Assembly: GCF_027497255.1 (NCBI RefSeq)
Contig: NZ_CP114903.1
Span: forward strand, 5,518,001 to 5,582,000
From: Micromonospora sp. WMMD882
GTDB lineage: Bacteria; Actinomycetota; Actinomycetes; Mycobacteriales; Micromonosporaceae
Length of the DNA stretch: 64,000 bases
Direction of reading: 5' to 3'
Positions 1 through 9,345 of this stretch are shown here, piece after piece. The notes beneath the pieces are model-generated. The model was not told the DNA's origin, made no database searches, and saw nothing but the letters and a program-made list of their open reading frames with translations. The position numbers and the translations under genes were made by a program. How positions within the stretch are numbered: position 1 is the first letter of the stretch; each line of letters opens with the position of its first letter.

Positions 1-704
1 GCGAGGGCTGGCAGATCAAGCAGACCAAGGGCTGGGGCTGGTTCGCGCTGGTCGTCGCGCTGGTCCTGCTGGTCATCACCGCGGTCGTCTTCATCGAGCA
101 GGCGCAGCGCCGGATCCCGGTGCAGTACGCCAAGCGCATGATCGGCCGGCGGATGTACGGCGGCACCTCGACCTACATCCCGCTGAAGGTCAACCAGGCG
201 GGTGTCATCCCGGTCATCTTCGGTTCGTCGCTGCTCTACCTGCCGCAGCTCGCGCTCCAGTTCTTCGACCAGACCGACCCGGGCAAGACCCAGGCGTGGA
301 TCCAGAACAACCTGGTCGACCCGACCAGCCCGATCTACATCTCGGTGTACTTCCTGCTGATCATCTTCTTCACGTACTTCTACGTCTCGATCACGTTCAA
401 CCCGACCGAGGTCGCGGACAACATGAAGAAGTACGGCGGCTTCGTGCCGGGCATCCGCCCTGGCAAGCCGACCGCCGAGTACCTCGACTTCATCCTCAGC
501 CGGATCACCCTGCCGGGCGCGCTCTACCTCGCGGCCATCTCCGTCCTGCCGAACTTCTTCTTCATCTGGCTCGACAGCCAGGCGTACGTGAACTTCCCGT
601 TCGGCGGCACCGCTGTGCTGATCATGGTCGGCGTCGGTCTGGAGACCGTGAAGCAGATCGAGAGCCAACTCATGCAGCGGAACTACGAAGGGTTCCTGCG
701 GTAG
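1..704 (+). CDS. secY: Preprotein translocase subunit SecY, C-terminal part (5' end outside window)
   Basis: SecY is the pore subunit of the SecYEG protein-export channel in the cytoplasmic membrane. The frame is open from the first bases (codons begin at base 3), so the start lies upstream; about 233 residues remain of a family usually near 440. Visible features are several hydrophobic membrane segments (WFALVVALVLLVITAVVF, VIPVIFGSSLLYLPQLAL, LPGALYLAAISVLPNFFF), the cytoplasmic loop with EVADNMKKYGGFVPGIRPGK that is typical of SecY loop 5, and the C-terminal tail ending MQRNYEGFLR. The TAG stop is followed directly by the ATG of adk, so the two are almost certainly co-transcribed and translationally coupled. 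secY-adk-map-infA is a classical bacterial gene order. Confidence 0.98.
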   Translation, partial: EGWQIKQTKGWGWFALVVALVLLVITAVVFIEQAQRRIPVQYAKRMIGRRMYGGTSTYIPLKVNQAGVIPVIFGSSLLYLPQLALQFFDQTDPGKTQAWIQNNLVDPTSPIYISVYFLLIIFFTYFYVSITFNPTEVADNMKKYGGFVPGIRPGKPTAEYLDFILSRITLPGALYLAAISVLPNFFFIWLDSQAYVNFPFGGTAVLIMVGVGLETVKQIESQLMQRNYEGFLR

Positions 705-1358
705 ATGCGACTCGTTCTGGTTGGACCGCCGGGGGCGGGCAAGGGCACACAGGCGGAGTTCATCGCCGCGCACCTGTCCGTCCCGAAGATCTCGACCGGC
801 GACATCTTCCGGTCGAACGTCTCGCAGGGCACCCCGCTGGGGGTCGAGGCCAAGCGCTACATGGACGCCGGCGAGCTGGTGCCCGACGAGGTCACCATCA
901 ACATGGTCCGGGACCGGCTCGCCGAGCCGGACGCCGGTGAGGGGTTCCTGCTCGACGGCTTCCCGCGCACCACGCCGCAGGCCGCCGCGCTGGACAAACT
1001 CCTCGCCGACCTCGGTACCGCGCTGGACCTCGTCCTGGAGCTGGTCGTCGACGACGACGAGGTGATCCGGCGGCTCTCCGGCCGCCGGACCTGCCGGGGC
1101 TGCGGCAAGATCTGGCACGTCGAGTTCGACGCCACCACCCGGGACGGTGTCTGCGACCGGTGCGGCGCCGAGCTGTTCCAGCGCGACGACGACCGGCCGG
1201 AGACCATCGCGACCCGGCTGCGCGAGTACGCGGACAAGACCGCGCCGCTGGTGGACTACTACGGCGCCCAGGGCAAGCTGGTCGGCATCGACGCGACCGG
1301 CCCGGTCGAGGACGTCACCGTCCGGGCGATCGACGCCCTGCGCTCGTACGGCGGCTGA
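705..1358 (+). CDS. adk: Adenylate kinase
   Basis: Cytoplasmic enzyme interconverting ATP + AMP and 2 ADP. The 217-residue protein has the P-loop GPPGAGKGT at residues 7-15, the AMP-binding stretch around residues 31-36 (TGDIFR) and 84-88 (DGFPR), and a LID domain with four cysteines (C130, C133, C150, C153) in CxxC pairs, the zinc-binding form. The start is the ATG immediately after the secY stop; there is no separate ribosome site, which fits coupling to secY. Length is normal for the long bacterial adenylate kinase. Confidence 0.98.
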   Translation: MRLVLVGPPGAGKGTQAEFIAAHLSVPKISTGDIFRSNVSQGTPLGVEAKRYMDAGELVPDEVTINMVRDRLAEPDAGEGFLLDGFPRTTPQAAALDKLLADLGTALDLVLELVVDDDEVIRRLSGRRTCRGCGKIWHVEFDATTRDGVCDRCGAELFQRDDDRPETIATRLREYADKTAPLVDYYGAQGKLVGIDATGPVEDVTVRAIDALRSYGG

Positions 1359-1453
1359 CGTTTCGCCGTCCGCACGCTGGATAGAGTGCGGGGAGCGGAG
1401 CGCGCAGCTTCCGGCGTGCCCCCGCCTCCCCGTCGACGAAAGGTGATCGCGTC

Positions 1454-2305
1454 ATGCGCCGCCAGCAGCTGGACATCCAGCTGAAGACTCCCGAGCAGAT
1501 CGAGAAGATGCGGGCCGCCGGTCTGGTGGTGGCCGCCGCGTTGCAGCGGATGCGCGAGGCGGTGACGCCCGGCGTGAGCACCGCCGACCTCGACGCGATC
1601 GCCGAGTCGGTGATCCGGGAGGCGGGCGCGGTGCCCTCCTTCAAGGGCTACCACGGCTTCCCGGCGTCGATCTGCTCCTCGGTGAACGAGCAGGTCGTGC
1701 ACGCCATCCCCGCGGCGGACCAGGTGCTCCGCGCGGGTGACCTGATCTCCATCGACTGCGGCGCGGTGCTGGACGGCTGGCACGGCGACGCCGCGATCAC
1801 GGTCGGGGTCGGCGAGGTCGACCCGGCGCTGCTGCGGATGGCCGAGGTGGCCGAGGACGCGATGTGGGCCGGGATCGCGGCGGCGGCCCGGGGCGCGGCG
1901 AACGGTCGGGGTCGGCTCACCGACATCTCGCACGCGGTGGAGACGGCGGTCCGCCGGGGCGGCCGGTACGGGATCGTCGACGGCTACGGCGGGCACGGCA
2001 TCGGCACCGAGATGCACCAGGACCCGCACGTGCTCAACCACGGCCGGCCGGGCAAGGGGCCCCGGCTGGTGCCCGGGATGGCGCTGGCCATCGAGCCGAT
2101 GATCACGATGGGCTCGCCGCGGACGGTGGAGCTCGCCGACGGCTGGACGGTGGCGACCCGGGACGGGTCGGTCGCGGCGCACGTCGAGCACTCGATGGCG
2201 TTGCTGGAGGACGGGGTCTGGGTGCTCACCGCCGTGGACGGCGGCCGGGCCCGCCTGGGCGACCTGGTGACCGCCCGCCAGCCCGCCGGCACGCCGGCTT
2301 CCTGA
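1454..2305 (+). CDS. map: Type I methionine aminopeptidase
   Basis: Removes the N-terminal methionine from nascent proteins. All five metal ligands of the pita-bread fold are present: D101 ([13 protein letters not shown]), D112, H181 ([10 protein letters not shown]), E214 (AIEPMI) and E245 (HVEHS). The 283-residue length fits type I. The chosen ATG has an upstream AAAGGTGATC ribosome-binding sequence. It lies 95 bp after adk, in the standard secY-adk-map order; that gap shows no clear terminator. Confidence 0.97.
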   Translation: MRRQQLDIQLKTPEQIEKMRAAGLVVAAALQRMREAVTPGVSTADLDAIAESVIREAGAVPSFKGYHGFPASICSSVNEQVVHAIPAADQVLRAGDLISIDCGAVLDGWHGDAAITVGVGEVDPALLRMAEVAEDAMWAGIAAAARGAANGRGRLTDISHAVETAVRRGGRYGIVDGYGGHGIGTEMHQDPHVLNHGRPGKGPRLVPGMALAIEPMITMGSPRTVELADGWTVATRDGSVAAHVEHSMALLEDGVWVLTAVDGGRARLGDLVTARQPAGTPAS

Positions 2306-2380
2306 GCGCTTCCGGCGGCCTGCCCGGTCCCCGTTGCTCGGCGGCAGGGGGCCTGGTGACCGGCTGGCATGCTTGGTGGC

Positions 2381-2995
2381 ATGGAGCGACGTGACGGGAT
2401 GCGGGCCGCCGACCCGGATCGGGAGGCGGTGGCCGGCCGGTTGCGGGTGGCGCTCGACGAGGGCCGACTGGATCTGCACGAGTACGACGACCGGCTGCGG
2501 CGGACGTACCTGGCCCGGACGTACGGCGAGCTGGACGCCCTGGTGGCCGACCTGCCCAGCCCGGCGGGCGGCGTGGCGACCGGCGCGGACCGGGGCGGGT
2601 TGGCGTCCCGCGAGGAGGCCGCGACCCGCTCGGTGACGGCGCGGTGGCTGGCGGAGACCTGGGAGTCGTACCTGACGGTGGTGGCGGTCACCGTGTCGGT
2701 CTGGGCGATGGTCTGCCTGCTCGACGGTCGACTGCTCTACTTCTGGCCGGCCTGGGTGGCCGGACCGTGGGGCGCGGTCCTGTTGGTGCGGACGGGGCTC
2801 GGCCTGTCCCGGGGCGAGCCGCGGCGGTGGGCGGTCGAGCAGGAGGGCAAGCGACGGCGGCGGGCCGAGAAGCGGCAGCGGAAGCGGGAGCTCCGGGCGG
2901 ACGGACGGGGCCGGGACATCACCGCCGGCGGGGTCACGGATCCGCCGGGAGGGGTCGCCGATCCGCCGGGCGGGGTCGTCCGGGGCGACGACTGA
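2381..2995 (+). CDS. DUF1707 domain membrane protein
   Basis: The N-terminal 60 residues match the actinobacterial DUF1707 pattern (DPDREAVAGRLRVALDEGRL, then HEYDDRLRRTYLARTYGELD and ALVADLP). The middle carries two hydrophobic segments (YLTVVAVTVSVWAMVCLL and LYFWPAWVAGPWGAVLLV) resembling the 2TM module often fused to DUF1707. The tail is very basic (KRRRRAEKRQRKREL) and ends in repeats of DPPGGV. Function of the family is unknown; it sits in the membrane with a cytoplasmic N-terminus by inference. The start could be ATG 2369, 2381 or 2399; 2381 is preferred because DUF1707 begins shortly after it. It separates map from infA, an insertion into the usual ribosomal order. Confidence 0.85.
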   Translation: MERRDGMRAADPDREAVAGRLRVALDEGRLDLHEYDDRLRRTYLARTYGELDALVADLPSPAGGVATGADRGGLASREEAATRSVTARWLAETWESYLTVVAVTVSVWAMVCLLDGRLLYFWPAWVAGPWGAVLLVRTGLGLSRGEPRRWAVEQEGKRRRRAEKRQRKRELRADGRGRDITAGGVTDPPGGVADPPGGVVRGDD

Positions 2996-3039
2996 CCTGT
3001 CATCGTTCGTCCGGTTTCCGGGTGACCGGGGTGGCCGGT

Positions 3040-3069
3040 TTGGCGAGCGCCGGACGCCCGGCGTACACT
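3040..3069 (+). promoter_or_regulatory. Predicted sigma-A-type promoter for infA/ribosomal genes
   Basis: TTGGCG at 3040-3045 and TACACT at 3064-3069 are separated by 18 bp and lie about 155 bp upstream of the infA start, after the DUF1707 gene ends. The match is reasonable but not experimentally supported; a long 5' leader would follow. Confidence 0.5.
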
Positions 3070-3223
3070 TTCAGATCGGCGCACAGCGTCCACTCCGGCA
3101 TGCCCATCCTGCGCTTCGGTGGGGCCGGAGCCGCGGCTGGTCCGGACAATCTGATCATGGTCAGTGGTTCGGGTAAGACGTTGTGGGCCGTCCGGAGGAA
3201 CCGACGTCAGGACAGCGGAGGAC

Positions 3224-3445
3224 ATGCCGAAAAAAGACGGAGCCATCGAGATCGAGGGTCGAGTCATCGAGCCCCTACCGAACGCCATGTTCCGGGTGGA
3301 GCTCGCGAACGGTCACAAGGTGCTGGCTCACATCAGCGGCAAGATGCGGCAGCACTACATCCGCATCCTGCCGGAGGACCGGGTCGTCGTCGAACTCTCG
3401 CCGTACGACCTGACTCGCGGCCGCATCGTCTACCGCTACAAGTAA
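3224..3445 (+). CDS. infA: Translation initiation factor IF-1
   Basis: 73-residue OB-fold protein that binds the 30S A site during initiation. The sequence [20 protein letters not shown] through [11 protein letters not shown] covers the family from end to end. The start was placed at ATG 3224 because IF-1 begins MPKK or MAKK; the reading frame stays open upstream but that part is not conserved. A GGAGGAC ribosome-binding sequence lies just before it. It leads the infA-rpmJ-rpsM-rpsK-rpsD-rpoA-rplQ group. Confidence 0.97.
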   Translation: MPKKDGAIEIEGRVIEPLPNAMFRVELANGHKVLAHISGKMRQHYIRILPEDRVVVELSPYDLTRGRIVYRYK

Positions 3446-3539
3446 CCGCCTGACGGCGGCCGGGTCGTCCCGTGTCCGTCCTCGACGTCCGGTGTCGCGC
3501 CTCGTCGCGTCGTCGGGCCAGATGGGAAGTAAGGCAACC

Positions 3540-3653
3540 GTGAAGGTCAAGCCGAGCGTCAAGAGGATCTGCAACAAGTGCCGGGTGATCCGCCGGCACG
3601 GCCGGGTCATGGTCATCTGCACCGACCCGCGCCACAAGCAGCGCCAGGGCTGA
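3540..3653 (+). CDS. rpmJ: 50S ribosomal protein L36 (bL36)
   Basis: 37 codons starting with [23 protein letters not shown] and ending [10 protein letters not shown]. It has the zinc-type L36 ligands C11, C14, C27 and H32. It lies between infA and rpsM as in nearly all bacteria. A GGGAAGTAAGG ribosome-binding stretch precedes the GTG. Confidence 0.96.
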   Translation: MKVKPSVKRICNKCRVIRRHGRVMVICTDPRHKQRQG

Positions 3654-3919
3654 TCCGGCGTCGCCCGACCGCACGCCGGTCGGTCGTGGTCGGTTCGGGC
3701 CGCAGGTCCTGACAGCACATCATCAGCTCGTCCCAGCCGCGGGCGGTGCGCGTCGCGTACCGGATCGTGGCTGACCCCCGGTCGGAGGCCGGGGCCCGCT
3801 CGGGCAGCGACCGATCCCGGTCGCCGGCGCGGCAAGCGCCGGAAGGACAGGGACGGCCGGTAGCGGGGCGGGACGGGTCCACACCTCCGCCAAGAAAACC
3901 AGAGGGAGTACGCCCGCAC

Positions 3920-4300
3920 ATGGCACGTCTAGTCGGCGTCGACCTTCCCCGCGAGAAGCGGATGGAGATCGCGCTCACCTACATCTTCGGCGTGGGCCGC
4001 ACCCGCGCCCTGGAGACGCTCGCCGCCACCGGCATCTCGCCGGACAAGCGCGCCCGGGACCTCACGGACGAGGAGCTGGTCCAGCTCCGCGACCACATCG
4101 AGGGCAACTACAAGGTAGAAGGCGACCTGCGCCGCGAGGTCGCCGCTGACATCCGTCGCAAGGTCGAGATCGGCTGCTACGCGGGTATCCGGCACCGCCG
4201 GGGCCTGCCGGTGCGCGGCCAGCGGACGCGGACCAACGCCCGCACCCGCAAGGGCCCGAAGCGGACCGTCGCCGGCAAGAAGAAGCCCGGCAAGAAGTAA
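3920..4300 (+). CDS. rpsM: 30S ribosomal protein S13 (uS13)
   Basis: 126 residues, starting [20 protein letters not shown] and ending with a basic tail ([15 protein letters not shown]) that reaches the tRNAs in the 30S head. The conserved [15 protein letters not shown] segment is present. The ATG at 3920 is preceded by AGAGGGAG. A 266-bp gap separates it from rpmJ; that gap holds GC-rich inverted sequence (for example GCCGGCGCGG with CCGGC neighbours) that could be a structured leader, but nothing specific is recognised. Confidence 0.97.
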   Translation: MARLVGVDLPREKRMEIALTYIFGVGRTRALETLAATGISPDKRARDLTDEELVQLRDHIEGNYKVEGDLRREVAADIRRKVEIGCYAGIRHRRGLPVRGQRTRTNARTRKGPKRTVAGKKKPGKK

Positions 4301-4388
4301 GACGTGAACCGGGATCCGGGTCGGCGCCCGCCGAGGTAGGCCGGACTCCAACCCGAACCGGTAAGTCAACTAGGAGCGCAGAAGACTT

Positions 4389-4796
4389 ATGCCACCGAAG
4401 GCTCGTGCCGGAGCCGCCGTCAAGAAGGTCCGGCGCAAGGAACGCAAGAACGTCGCCCACGGGCAGGCGCACATCAAGAGCACCTTCAACAACACGATCG
4501 TGTCCATCACGGACCCGACCGGCGCGGTCATCTCGTGGGCCTCCGCCGGTCAGGTCGGCTTCAAGGGCTCGCGCAAGTCGACCCCGTTCGCCGCGCAGCT
4601 CGCCGCCGAGGCGGCCGCGCGTCGGGCGATGGAGCACGGCATGCGCAAGGTCGACGTCTTTGTGAAGGGCCCCGGCTCCGGCCGGGAGACCGCGATCCGT
4701 TCGCTGCAGGCCGTCGGGCTGGAGGTCGGCCAGATCGCCGACGTCACCCCGCAGCCGCACAACGGGTGCCGTCCGCCGAAGCGTCGCCGGGTCTGA
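4389..4796 (+). CDS. rpsK: 30S ribosomal protein S11 (uS11)
   Basis: 135 residues of the 30S platform protein, with the typical [16 protein letters not shown] and [14 protein letters not shown] stretches and the C-terminal [14 protein letters not shown] lysine/arginine-rich N-terminal extension is normal for actinobacteria. The upstream AGGAGCGCAGAAG gives a good ribosome site. It is followed after 14 bp by rpsD. Confidence 0.97.
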   Translation: MPPKARAGAAVKKVRRKERKNVAHGQAHIKSTFNNTIVSITDPTGAVISWASAGQVGFKGSRKSTPFAAQLAAEAAARRAMEHGMRKVDVFVKGPGSGRETAIRSLQAVGLEVGQIADVTPQPHNGCRPPKRRRV

Positions 4797-4810
4797 GAGG
4801 TTAGAGAGAG

Positions 4811-5437
4811 ATGGCTCGTTACACCGGTGCTGACTGCCGCCGTTGCCGGCGGGAGAAGATGAAGCTGTTCCTCAAGGGCAGCAAGTGCGATGGCCCGAAG
4901 TGCCCGTTCGAGTCCCGGCCGTTCCCGCCCGGGCAGCACGGCCGCGGCCGGACCAAGGAGACGGAGTACCTGCTCCAGCTCCGCGAGAAGCAGAAGGCCC
5001 GCCGGGTGTACGGCGTGCTGGAGAAGCAGTTCCGCGGTTACTACGAGGAGGCCGTGGCCAAGCAGGCCAAGACCGGCGAGATCCTCCTCCAGATCCTGGA
5101 GTCGCGGCTCGACAACGTGGTCTACCGGGCCGGCTACGCCAAGTCCCGGGACATGGCCCGCCAGCTCGTCAAGCACGGGCACTTCACGGTCAACGGGAAG
5201 AAGACCGACATCCCGTCGTTCCGCGTGAAGGAGCACGACATCATCGAGGTCCGGGGCAAGAGCAAGGAGCTCACCCCGTTCATCGTGGCCCAGGCCGAGG
5301 CCGGCTCGAAGTCCGTGCCGGCGTGGCTGGAGGCCATCCCCAGCCAGATGAAGATCCTGGTGCACTCGCTCCCGGCCCGGCAGGTCATCGACACGCAGGT
5401 CCAGGAGCAGCTGATCGTCGAGCTCTACTCCAAGTAG
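4811..5437 (+). CDS. rpsD: 30S ribosomal protein S4 (uS4), zinc-binding form
   Basis: 208-residue assembly-initiating protein of the 30S subunit. The N-terminus has four cysteines (C9, C12, C26, C31), the C+ zinc-binding form, followed by the S4 RNA-binding domain ([20 protein letters not shown] and the downstream [10 protein letters not shown] loop). In many bacteria S4 regulates this operon; no known S4 leader was identified here. It starts at ATG 4811 after GAGAGGTTAGAGAGAG. Confidence 0.97.
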   Translation: MARYTGADCRRCRREKMKLFLKGSKCDGPKCPFESRPFPPGQHGRGRTKETEYLLQLREKQKARRVYGVLEKQFRGYYEEAVAKQAKTGEILLQILESRLDNVVYRAGYAKSRDMARQLVKHGHFTVNGKKTDIPSFRVKEHDIIEVRGKSKELTPFIVAQAEAGSKSVPAWLEAIPSQMKILVHSLPARQVIDTQVQEQLIVELYSK

Positions 5438-5538
5438 TCGGAGCTCGTTGCGGTGGTCCGTCCCGGTCGCGGGGCGGACCACCGGAACACTTTGTCGTGG
5501 GCGTCATATGGCGGGCGCCCCGGAAGAGAAGAGACACC

Positions 5539-6561
5539 ATGCTCATCAGTCAGCGACCGACCCTCTCCGAAGAGTCGATCAACGAGACCCGGTCCCGGTT
5601 CACCATCGAGCCGCTGGAGCCCGGCTTCGGCTACACCCTCGGCAACTCGCTGCGGCGTACGCTGCTGTCGTCCATCCCGGGCGCGGCGGTGACCTCGATC
5701 AAGATCGACGGGGTGCTGCACGAGTTCACCACGATCCCCGGCGTCAAGGAGGACGTGGTCGAGCTCGTCATGAACATCAAGGAGCTGTGCGTCAGCTCCG
5801 AGCACGACGAGCCGGTCAGCATGTACCTGCGCAAGCAGGGTCCGGGCGACGTGACCGCGGGCGACATCCAGCCCCCGGCCGGCGTCTCGGTGCACAACCC
5901 GGACCTCAAGCTCGCCACCCTCAACGGCAAGGGCCGGCTCGACATGGAGCTGACCGTCGAGCGGGGTCGCGGCTACGTCACCGCCGCGCAGAACAAGCAG
6001 GCCGGCGCCGAGATCGGCCGGATCCCGGTCGACTCGATCTACTCGCCGGTGCTGAAGGTGACGTACCGCGTCGAGGCGACCCGGGTCGAGCAGCGGACCG
6101 ACTTCGACCGGCTGATCATCGACGTCGAGACCAAGCCGTCGATGGGCCCGCGTACCGCGCTGGCCTCCGCCGGCTCGACGCTGGTGGAGCTGTTCGGGCT
6201 GGCCCGGGAGCTGGACGAGACCGCCGAGGGCATCGACATCGGGCCGTCCCCGCAGGACGCCCAGCTCGCGGCGGACCTGGCGCTGCCGATCGAGGAGCTG
6301 GACCTGACCGTCCGCTCCTACAACTGCCTCAAGCGCGAGGGCATCAACACCGTGGGTGAGCTGATCGGGCGCACCGAGGCCGACCTCCTCGACATCCGCA
6401 ATTTCGGTCAGAAGTCGATCGACGAGGTCAAGATGAAGCTCGCCGGGATGGGGCTGGGTCTGAAGGACTCCGCGCCCAACTTCGACCCGGCACACGTCGT
6501 GGACACCTTCGGCGAGGCTGACTACGACACCGACGACTACCGCGAGACCGAGCAGCTGTAA
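5539..6561 (+). CDS. rpoA: RNA polymerase alpha subunit
   Basis: 340 residues. The N-terminal assembly domain (about 1-230) has [20 protein letters not shown], the dimerisation signature; the C-terminal domain (about 250-315) contains [16 protein letters not shown] and [12 protein letters not shown], the helix-hairpin-helix that contacts UP elements and activators. The frame is open far upstream, but the start is set at ATG 5539 because alpha subunits start MLI(S/A)QRP and a GAAGAGAAGAG ribosome-binding stretch lies just ahead. An acidic tail ends the protein. Confidence 0.98.
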   Translation: MLISQRPTLSEESINETRSRFTIEPLEPGFGYTLGNSLRRTLLSSIPGAAVTSIKIDGVLHEFTTIPGVKEDVVELVMNIKELCVSSEHDEPVSMYLRKQGPGDVTAGDIQPPAGVSVHNPDLKLATLNGKGRLDMELTVERGRGYVTAAQNKQAGAEIGRIPVDSIYSPVLKVTYRVEATRVEQRTDFDRLIIDVETKPSMGPRTALASAGSTLVELFGLARELDETAEGIDIGPSPQDAQLAADLALPIEELDLTVRSYNCLKREGINTVGELIGRTEADLLDIRNFGQKSIDEVKMKLAGMGLGLKDSAPNFDPAHVVDTFGEADYDTDDYRETEQL

Positions 6562-6595
6562 GCCCGGCTGAGCATCTAAACGAGGAGCACCAACC

Positions 6596-7156
6596 ATGCC
6601 CACGCCCACGAAGGGCGCCCGCCTCGGCGGCAGCCCCGCGCACGAGCGGCTGATGCTGGCCAACCTGGCCATGTCGCTGTTCCAGCACGGCAAGATCAAG
6701 ACCACCGAGACGAGGGCCCGGCGGCTGCGTCCGCTCGCGGAGCAGCTCATCACCAAGGCCAAGCGTGGTGACCTGGCCTCCCGTCGGCGGGTGCTCGCCG
6801 TCGTCAAGGACAAGGACGTGGTCTACACCCTGTTCGACCAGATCGCGCCCCGGTACGCCAACCGTCCCGGTGGCTACACCCGGATCGTGAAGACCGGTCC
6901 GCGCAAGGGTGACGCCGCGCCGATGGCGATCATCGAGCTGGTCGAGGAGCTTCAGGTCGCCGAGCCGAAGGCGAACAAGAAGACCGCCGCCCGCAAGGCC
7001 GCGCAGCAGGACAAGGTCGAGGCGCTCGCGCCGACCGAGGAGGCCCCGCAGGCCAAGGCCGACGACCAGGACGCCGAGGCGCCCGTCTCGGCCTCGGGGG
7101 ACACCCCGGCCGCCCGTGAGGACAGCGACGAGGCCGGCGAGAACGACAAGGCCTGA
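6596..7156 (+). CDS. rplQ: 50S ribosomal protein L17 (bL17) with acidic tail
   Basis: The first 120 residues are the canonical L17 core ([20 protein letters not shown] and the following LANLA, then [20 protein letters not shown]). Residues from about 125 to 186 form an alanine- and glutamate-rich tail, as in many actinobacterial L17 proteins; its role is not known. It follows rpoA by 34 bp and closes the alpha operon, with a strong hairpin right behind it. Confidence 0.97.
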   Translation: MPTPTKGARLGGSPAHERLMLANLAMSLFQHGKIKTTETRARRLRPLAEQLITKAKRGDLASRRRVLAVVKDKDVVYTLFDQIAPRYANRPGGYTRIVKTGPRKGDAAPMAIIELVEELQVAEPKANKKTAARKAAQQDKVEALAPTEEAPQAKADDQDAEAPVSASGDTPAAREDSDEAGENDKA

Positions 7157-7169
7157 GTTCGTGGCACCA

Positions 7170-7204
7170 TCGGGCCCGACATCCCATCCGGATGTCGGGC
7201 CCGA
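7170..7204 (+). terminator. Hairpin after rplQ
   Basis: A perfect 15-bp inverted repeat (TCGGGCCCGACATCC at 7170-7184, its complement at 7190-7204) with a 5-nt loop begins 13 bp after the rplQ stop. There is no T-run, common for GC-rich actinobacterial terminators. It lies just upstream of truA and covers an in-frame ATG at 7192, which argues against that ATG as the truA start. Confidence 0.75.
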
Positions 7205-7227
7205 CGCATGAGCGGAAGAGGTACGAG

Positions 7228-8058
7228 GTGGACGAACGGATCCGGCTGCGGCTGGACGTCGCGTACGACGGCACGGGGTTCTCCGGGTGGGCCGCGCAGC
7301 CGCAGCGGCGCACGGCGGCCGGGGTGCTCGTCGCGACGCTGGACCAGATCCTCGGCGCGGGCGTCGCGACCGGCCTGACCGTGGCCGGGCGGACCGACGC
7401 CGGGGTGCACGCCTCCGGCCAGGTCTGCCACCTCGACCTGCCCGCGCAGGTGTGGCGGGCGTATGCCGGCTCGCTGCTGCGCCGGCTGGCCCGGGTGCTC
7501 CCGACGGACCTGCGGGTCCGGGCGCTGACCGAGGCGCCGGCCGACTTCGACGCCCGGTTCTCGGCGACCTTCCGCCGGTACGAGTACCGGGTCACCGACG
7601 CCCCGTGGGGGGCCGAGCCGCTGCGCCGGCACGAGGTGCTGGCCTGGCCCCGGCCGTTGGACCTGACCGCGCTGGAGCAGGCGGCGGCCGGGCTGGTCGG
7701 CGAGCACGACTTCGCGGCGTACTGCAAACGCAAGGAGCACGCGACCACGCTGCGCGAGGTGACCCGGCTGGACTGGCGACGCGACCCGGACGGCCTGCTG
7801 GTGGCCACGGTGCAGGCCGACGCGTTCTGCCAGGCGATGGTCCGGAGTCTGGTCGGTGCGATGCTGTCCGCCGGGGACGGCCGGCGGCCCGTCGACTGGC
7901 CGGCGGGCCTGCTGACCCGGCGGGAACGGTCCAGCGAGGTGACCGTCGCGCCCGCGCACGGGCTGACCCTGGTCGCCGTGGGCTACCCGGACGACCCGGC
8001 CGAGTACGCCCGCCGCGCCGACCTGACCCGGCGGCTGCGCGTACCGGCCGCGTCCTGA
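7228..8058 (+). CDS. truA: tRNA pseudouridine(38-40) synthase TruA
   Basis: Converts uridines 38-40 of the tRNA anticodon arm to pseudouridine. The motif AGRTDAGVHA places the catalytic aspartate at residue 57; RLDVAYDGTGFSGW near the N-terminus and FCQAMVRSLVGAML near the C-terminus are also family hallmarks. I chose the GTG at 7228 (276 residues), which has GGAAGAGG 7 bp upstream, over the ATG at 7192 that lies inside the rplQ terminator. rplQ-truA adjacency is widespread. The 3' end lies in a 30-bp tandem duplication. Confidence 0.95.
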   Translation: MDERIRLRLDVAYDGTGFSGWAAQPQRRTAAGVLVATLDQILGAGVATGLTVAGRTDAGVHASGQVCHLDLPAQVWRAYAGSLLRRLARVLPTDLRVRALTEAPADFDARFSATFRRYEYRVTDAPWGAEPLRRHEVLAWPRPLDLTALEQAAAGLVGEHDFAAYCKRKEHATTLREVTRLDWRRDPDGLLVATVQADAFCQAMVRSLVGAMLSAGDGRRPVDWPAGLLTRRERSSEVTVAPAHGLTLVAVGYPDDPAEYARRADLTRRLRVPAAS

Positions 8059-8100
8059 CCGGTCCCGGCGGTACCGGCCGCGTCCTGACCGGTCCCGGCG
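8041..8100 (+). repeat. Exact 30-bp tandem duplication over the truA stop codon
   Basis: Bases 8041-8070 are repeated exactly at 8071-8100 (each begins GTACCGGCCGCGTCC). The first copy encodes the last residues and stop of truA; the second is untranslated. Looks like a recent slippage duplication. Confidence 0.95.
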
Positions 8101-8186
8101 GCGCCTGAGCCGGCCCCGGGGAACGCCGGCGCGGGTCTGCTGGATCCCGGGCGCCGGGCAGGGTTCGTCACGTGCCCCGCGGCGCG

Positions 8187-9233
8187 TCAGTCGTTGGGGT
8201 CGGGGCGGTGGGTGGGGCCGTCCTGCGTCAGGTCGGGGTCGGGGGCGGCCCGGCGGCCCAGCACCGTCTTGTCGAGGTGGGTCTGGACCAGGTCGGCGAG
8301 CACCTGTCGGGCGTTCTGGTCGGCCGGATCGAGCGCCTCGCCGTCGGCCCGCACCACCATGCAGTACGCGACGTAGTGGCCGCGCGCCTGCCAGGACACC
8401 CGGGCCGGGGCGGCGCCCAGGGCCTCGGTGTCCTCGTCCTCGTCCTCGCTCACCAGGCCGTTGAACCGGCCCCGCTGCTGTTGGAGGATCTCCCGGATCC
8501 GTTCCTGGACCCGGTCGGCGGTGGCCCGGTCGGTGACGTTGAACAGCCCGGCGGTGGCCAGGTACTTCTCGTCGGAGGTACGCAGGGTGCCGCGTACCAC
8601 CTGGTTGCAGCCGAGCCGGACGAGCAGGTCGGCGATGTCGTCGGTGGCCGCGACGGCGCAGCTTCCGCTGGACTGGGTACGCAGCACCTGGTAGGCCGGT
8701 CGTCCCCGGTCGACGACGAGTTGGCTGCCGGGGAAGACCTCCTTGGCGGTCAGCGGCAGCGGATCCGTGTCGCGGGAGTCCAGGTCGGTCTCGTCGGGGG
8801 CGTCGGTGCGGGCGGCTGCCGGCGGCGCGCTCGGCTCGGCGGGTCCCGGCGTGTTGTCACGTTCCGCCAGGTACACGGCGGTGCCGAGGCCGCCGAGGCC
8901 CAGCAGCATCAGGACGGCGGCGGCGCCGAGGAGCGCCTGCCAGAGCCGGCCGCCGGAGCCCCGGGGCCGGGGCGGTCGGCGCGCCGTCCGGGCCGGGTCG
9001 TCGTAGCGGACGGGTTCGGTGGCGAAGCGTCCCGCCGGTTCCGTTCCGCCCACCGGGGGGCCGCCGAAGCCCGGCGCCGGGTCGGGGGTCCGGGGGAGGG
9101 CCGGGGGTGGGAAGCGGGAGGGCGAAGGGCCGGTGGGCGCCGGCGCGCGTCGGGCATCGGGGGCCTCCGGGTCGGCCTCGTGGCCGGGGAAGCCTGCTGT
9201 CGCGTCCTCATCGGACTCGTACCGGTACACCAT
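8187..9233 (-). CDS. Single-pass membrane protein of unknown function
   Basis: 348 residues with no family I recognise. Residues 1-95 are disordered and rich in proline, acidic and basic residues (for example DPEAPDARRAPAPTG), one membrane helix covers about 100-122 (ALLGAAAVLMLLGLGGLGTA), and residues 123-348 form a predicted outside domain with a few cysteines (SCAVAAT, LGCNQVVRG, VAYCMVV). Charge pattern puts the N-terminus in the cytoplasm. The start ATG has a TAATCT box 7 nt upstream, suggesting a leaderless transcript. It converges on truA and diverges from the methyltransferase. Role unknown. Confidence 0.8.
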   Translation of the reverse strand: MVYRYESDEDATAGFPGHEADPEAPDARRAPAPTGPSPSRFPPPALPRTPDPAPGFGGPPVGGTEPAGRFATEPVRYDDPARTARRPPRPRGSGGRLWQALLGAAAVLMLLGLGGLGTAVYLAERDNTPGPAEPSAPPAAARTDAPDETDLDSRDTDPLPLTAKEVFPGSQLVVDRGRPAYQVLRTQSSGSCAVAATDDIADLLVRLGCNQVVRGTLRTSDEKYLATAGLFNVTDRATADRVQERIREILQQQRGRFNGLVSEDEDEDTEALGAAPARVSWQARGHYVAYCMVVRADGEALDPADQNARQVLADLVQTHLDKTVLGRRAAPDPDLTQDGPTHRPDPND

Positions 9234-9240
9234 GACCCCT

Positions 9241-9246
9241 AGATTA
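9241..9246 (-). promoter_or_regulatory. -10 box of a likely leaderless promoter
   Basis: On the minus strand TAATCT ends 7 nt before the ATG at 9233, the spacing expected when transcription begins at the start codon. The surrounding 9240-9290 stretch is unusually AT-rich for this window. An AGGGG between box and ATG could alternatively act as a ribosome site. Confidence 0.45.
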
Positions 9247-9345
9247 GGCTCATTGCCTCTTTAAGGGATAAAAACCAAAAAAACCGGCGTACTTCGTTCC
9301 CGGTCCCCGATCCGCCCTGGCCGGGCCGTGGGAGAGAATGCGGGC

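Noticed and set aside
7192..7227. ATG 7192 as the truA start
   Set aside because: It lies inside the perfect rplQ terminator hairpin; GTG 7228 has a good ribosome site.
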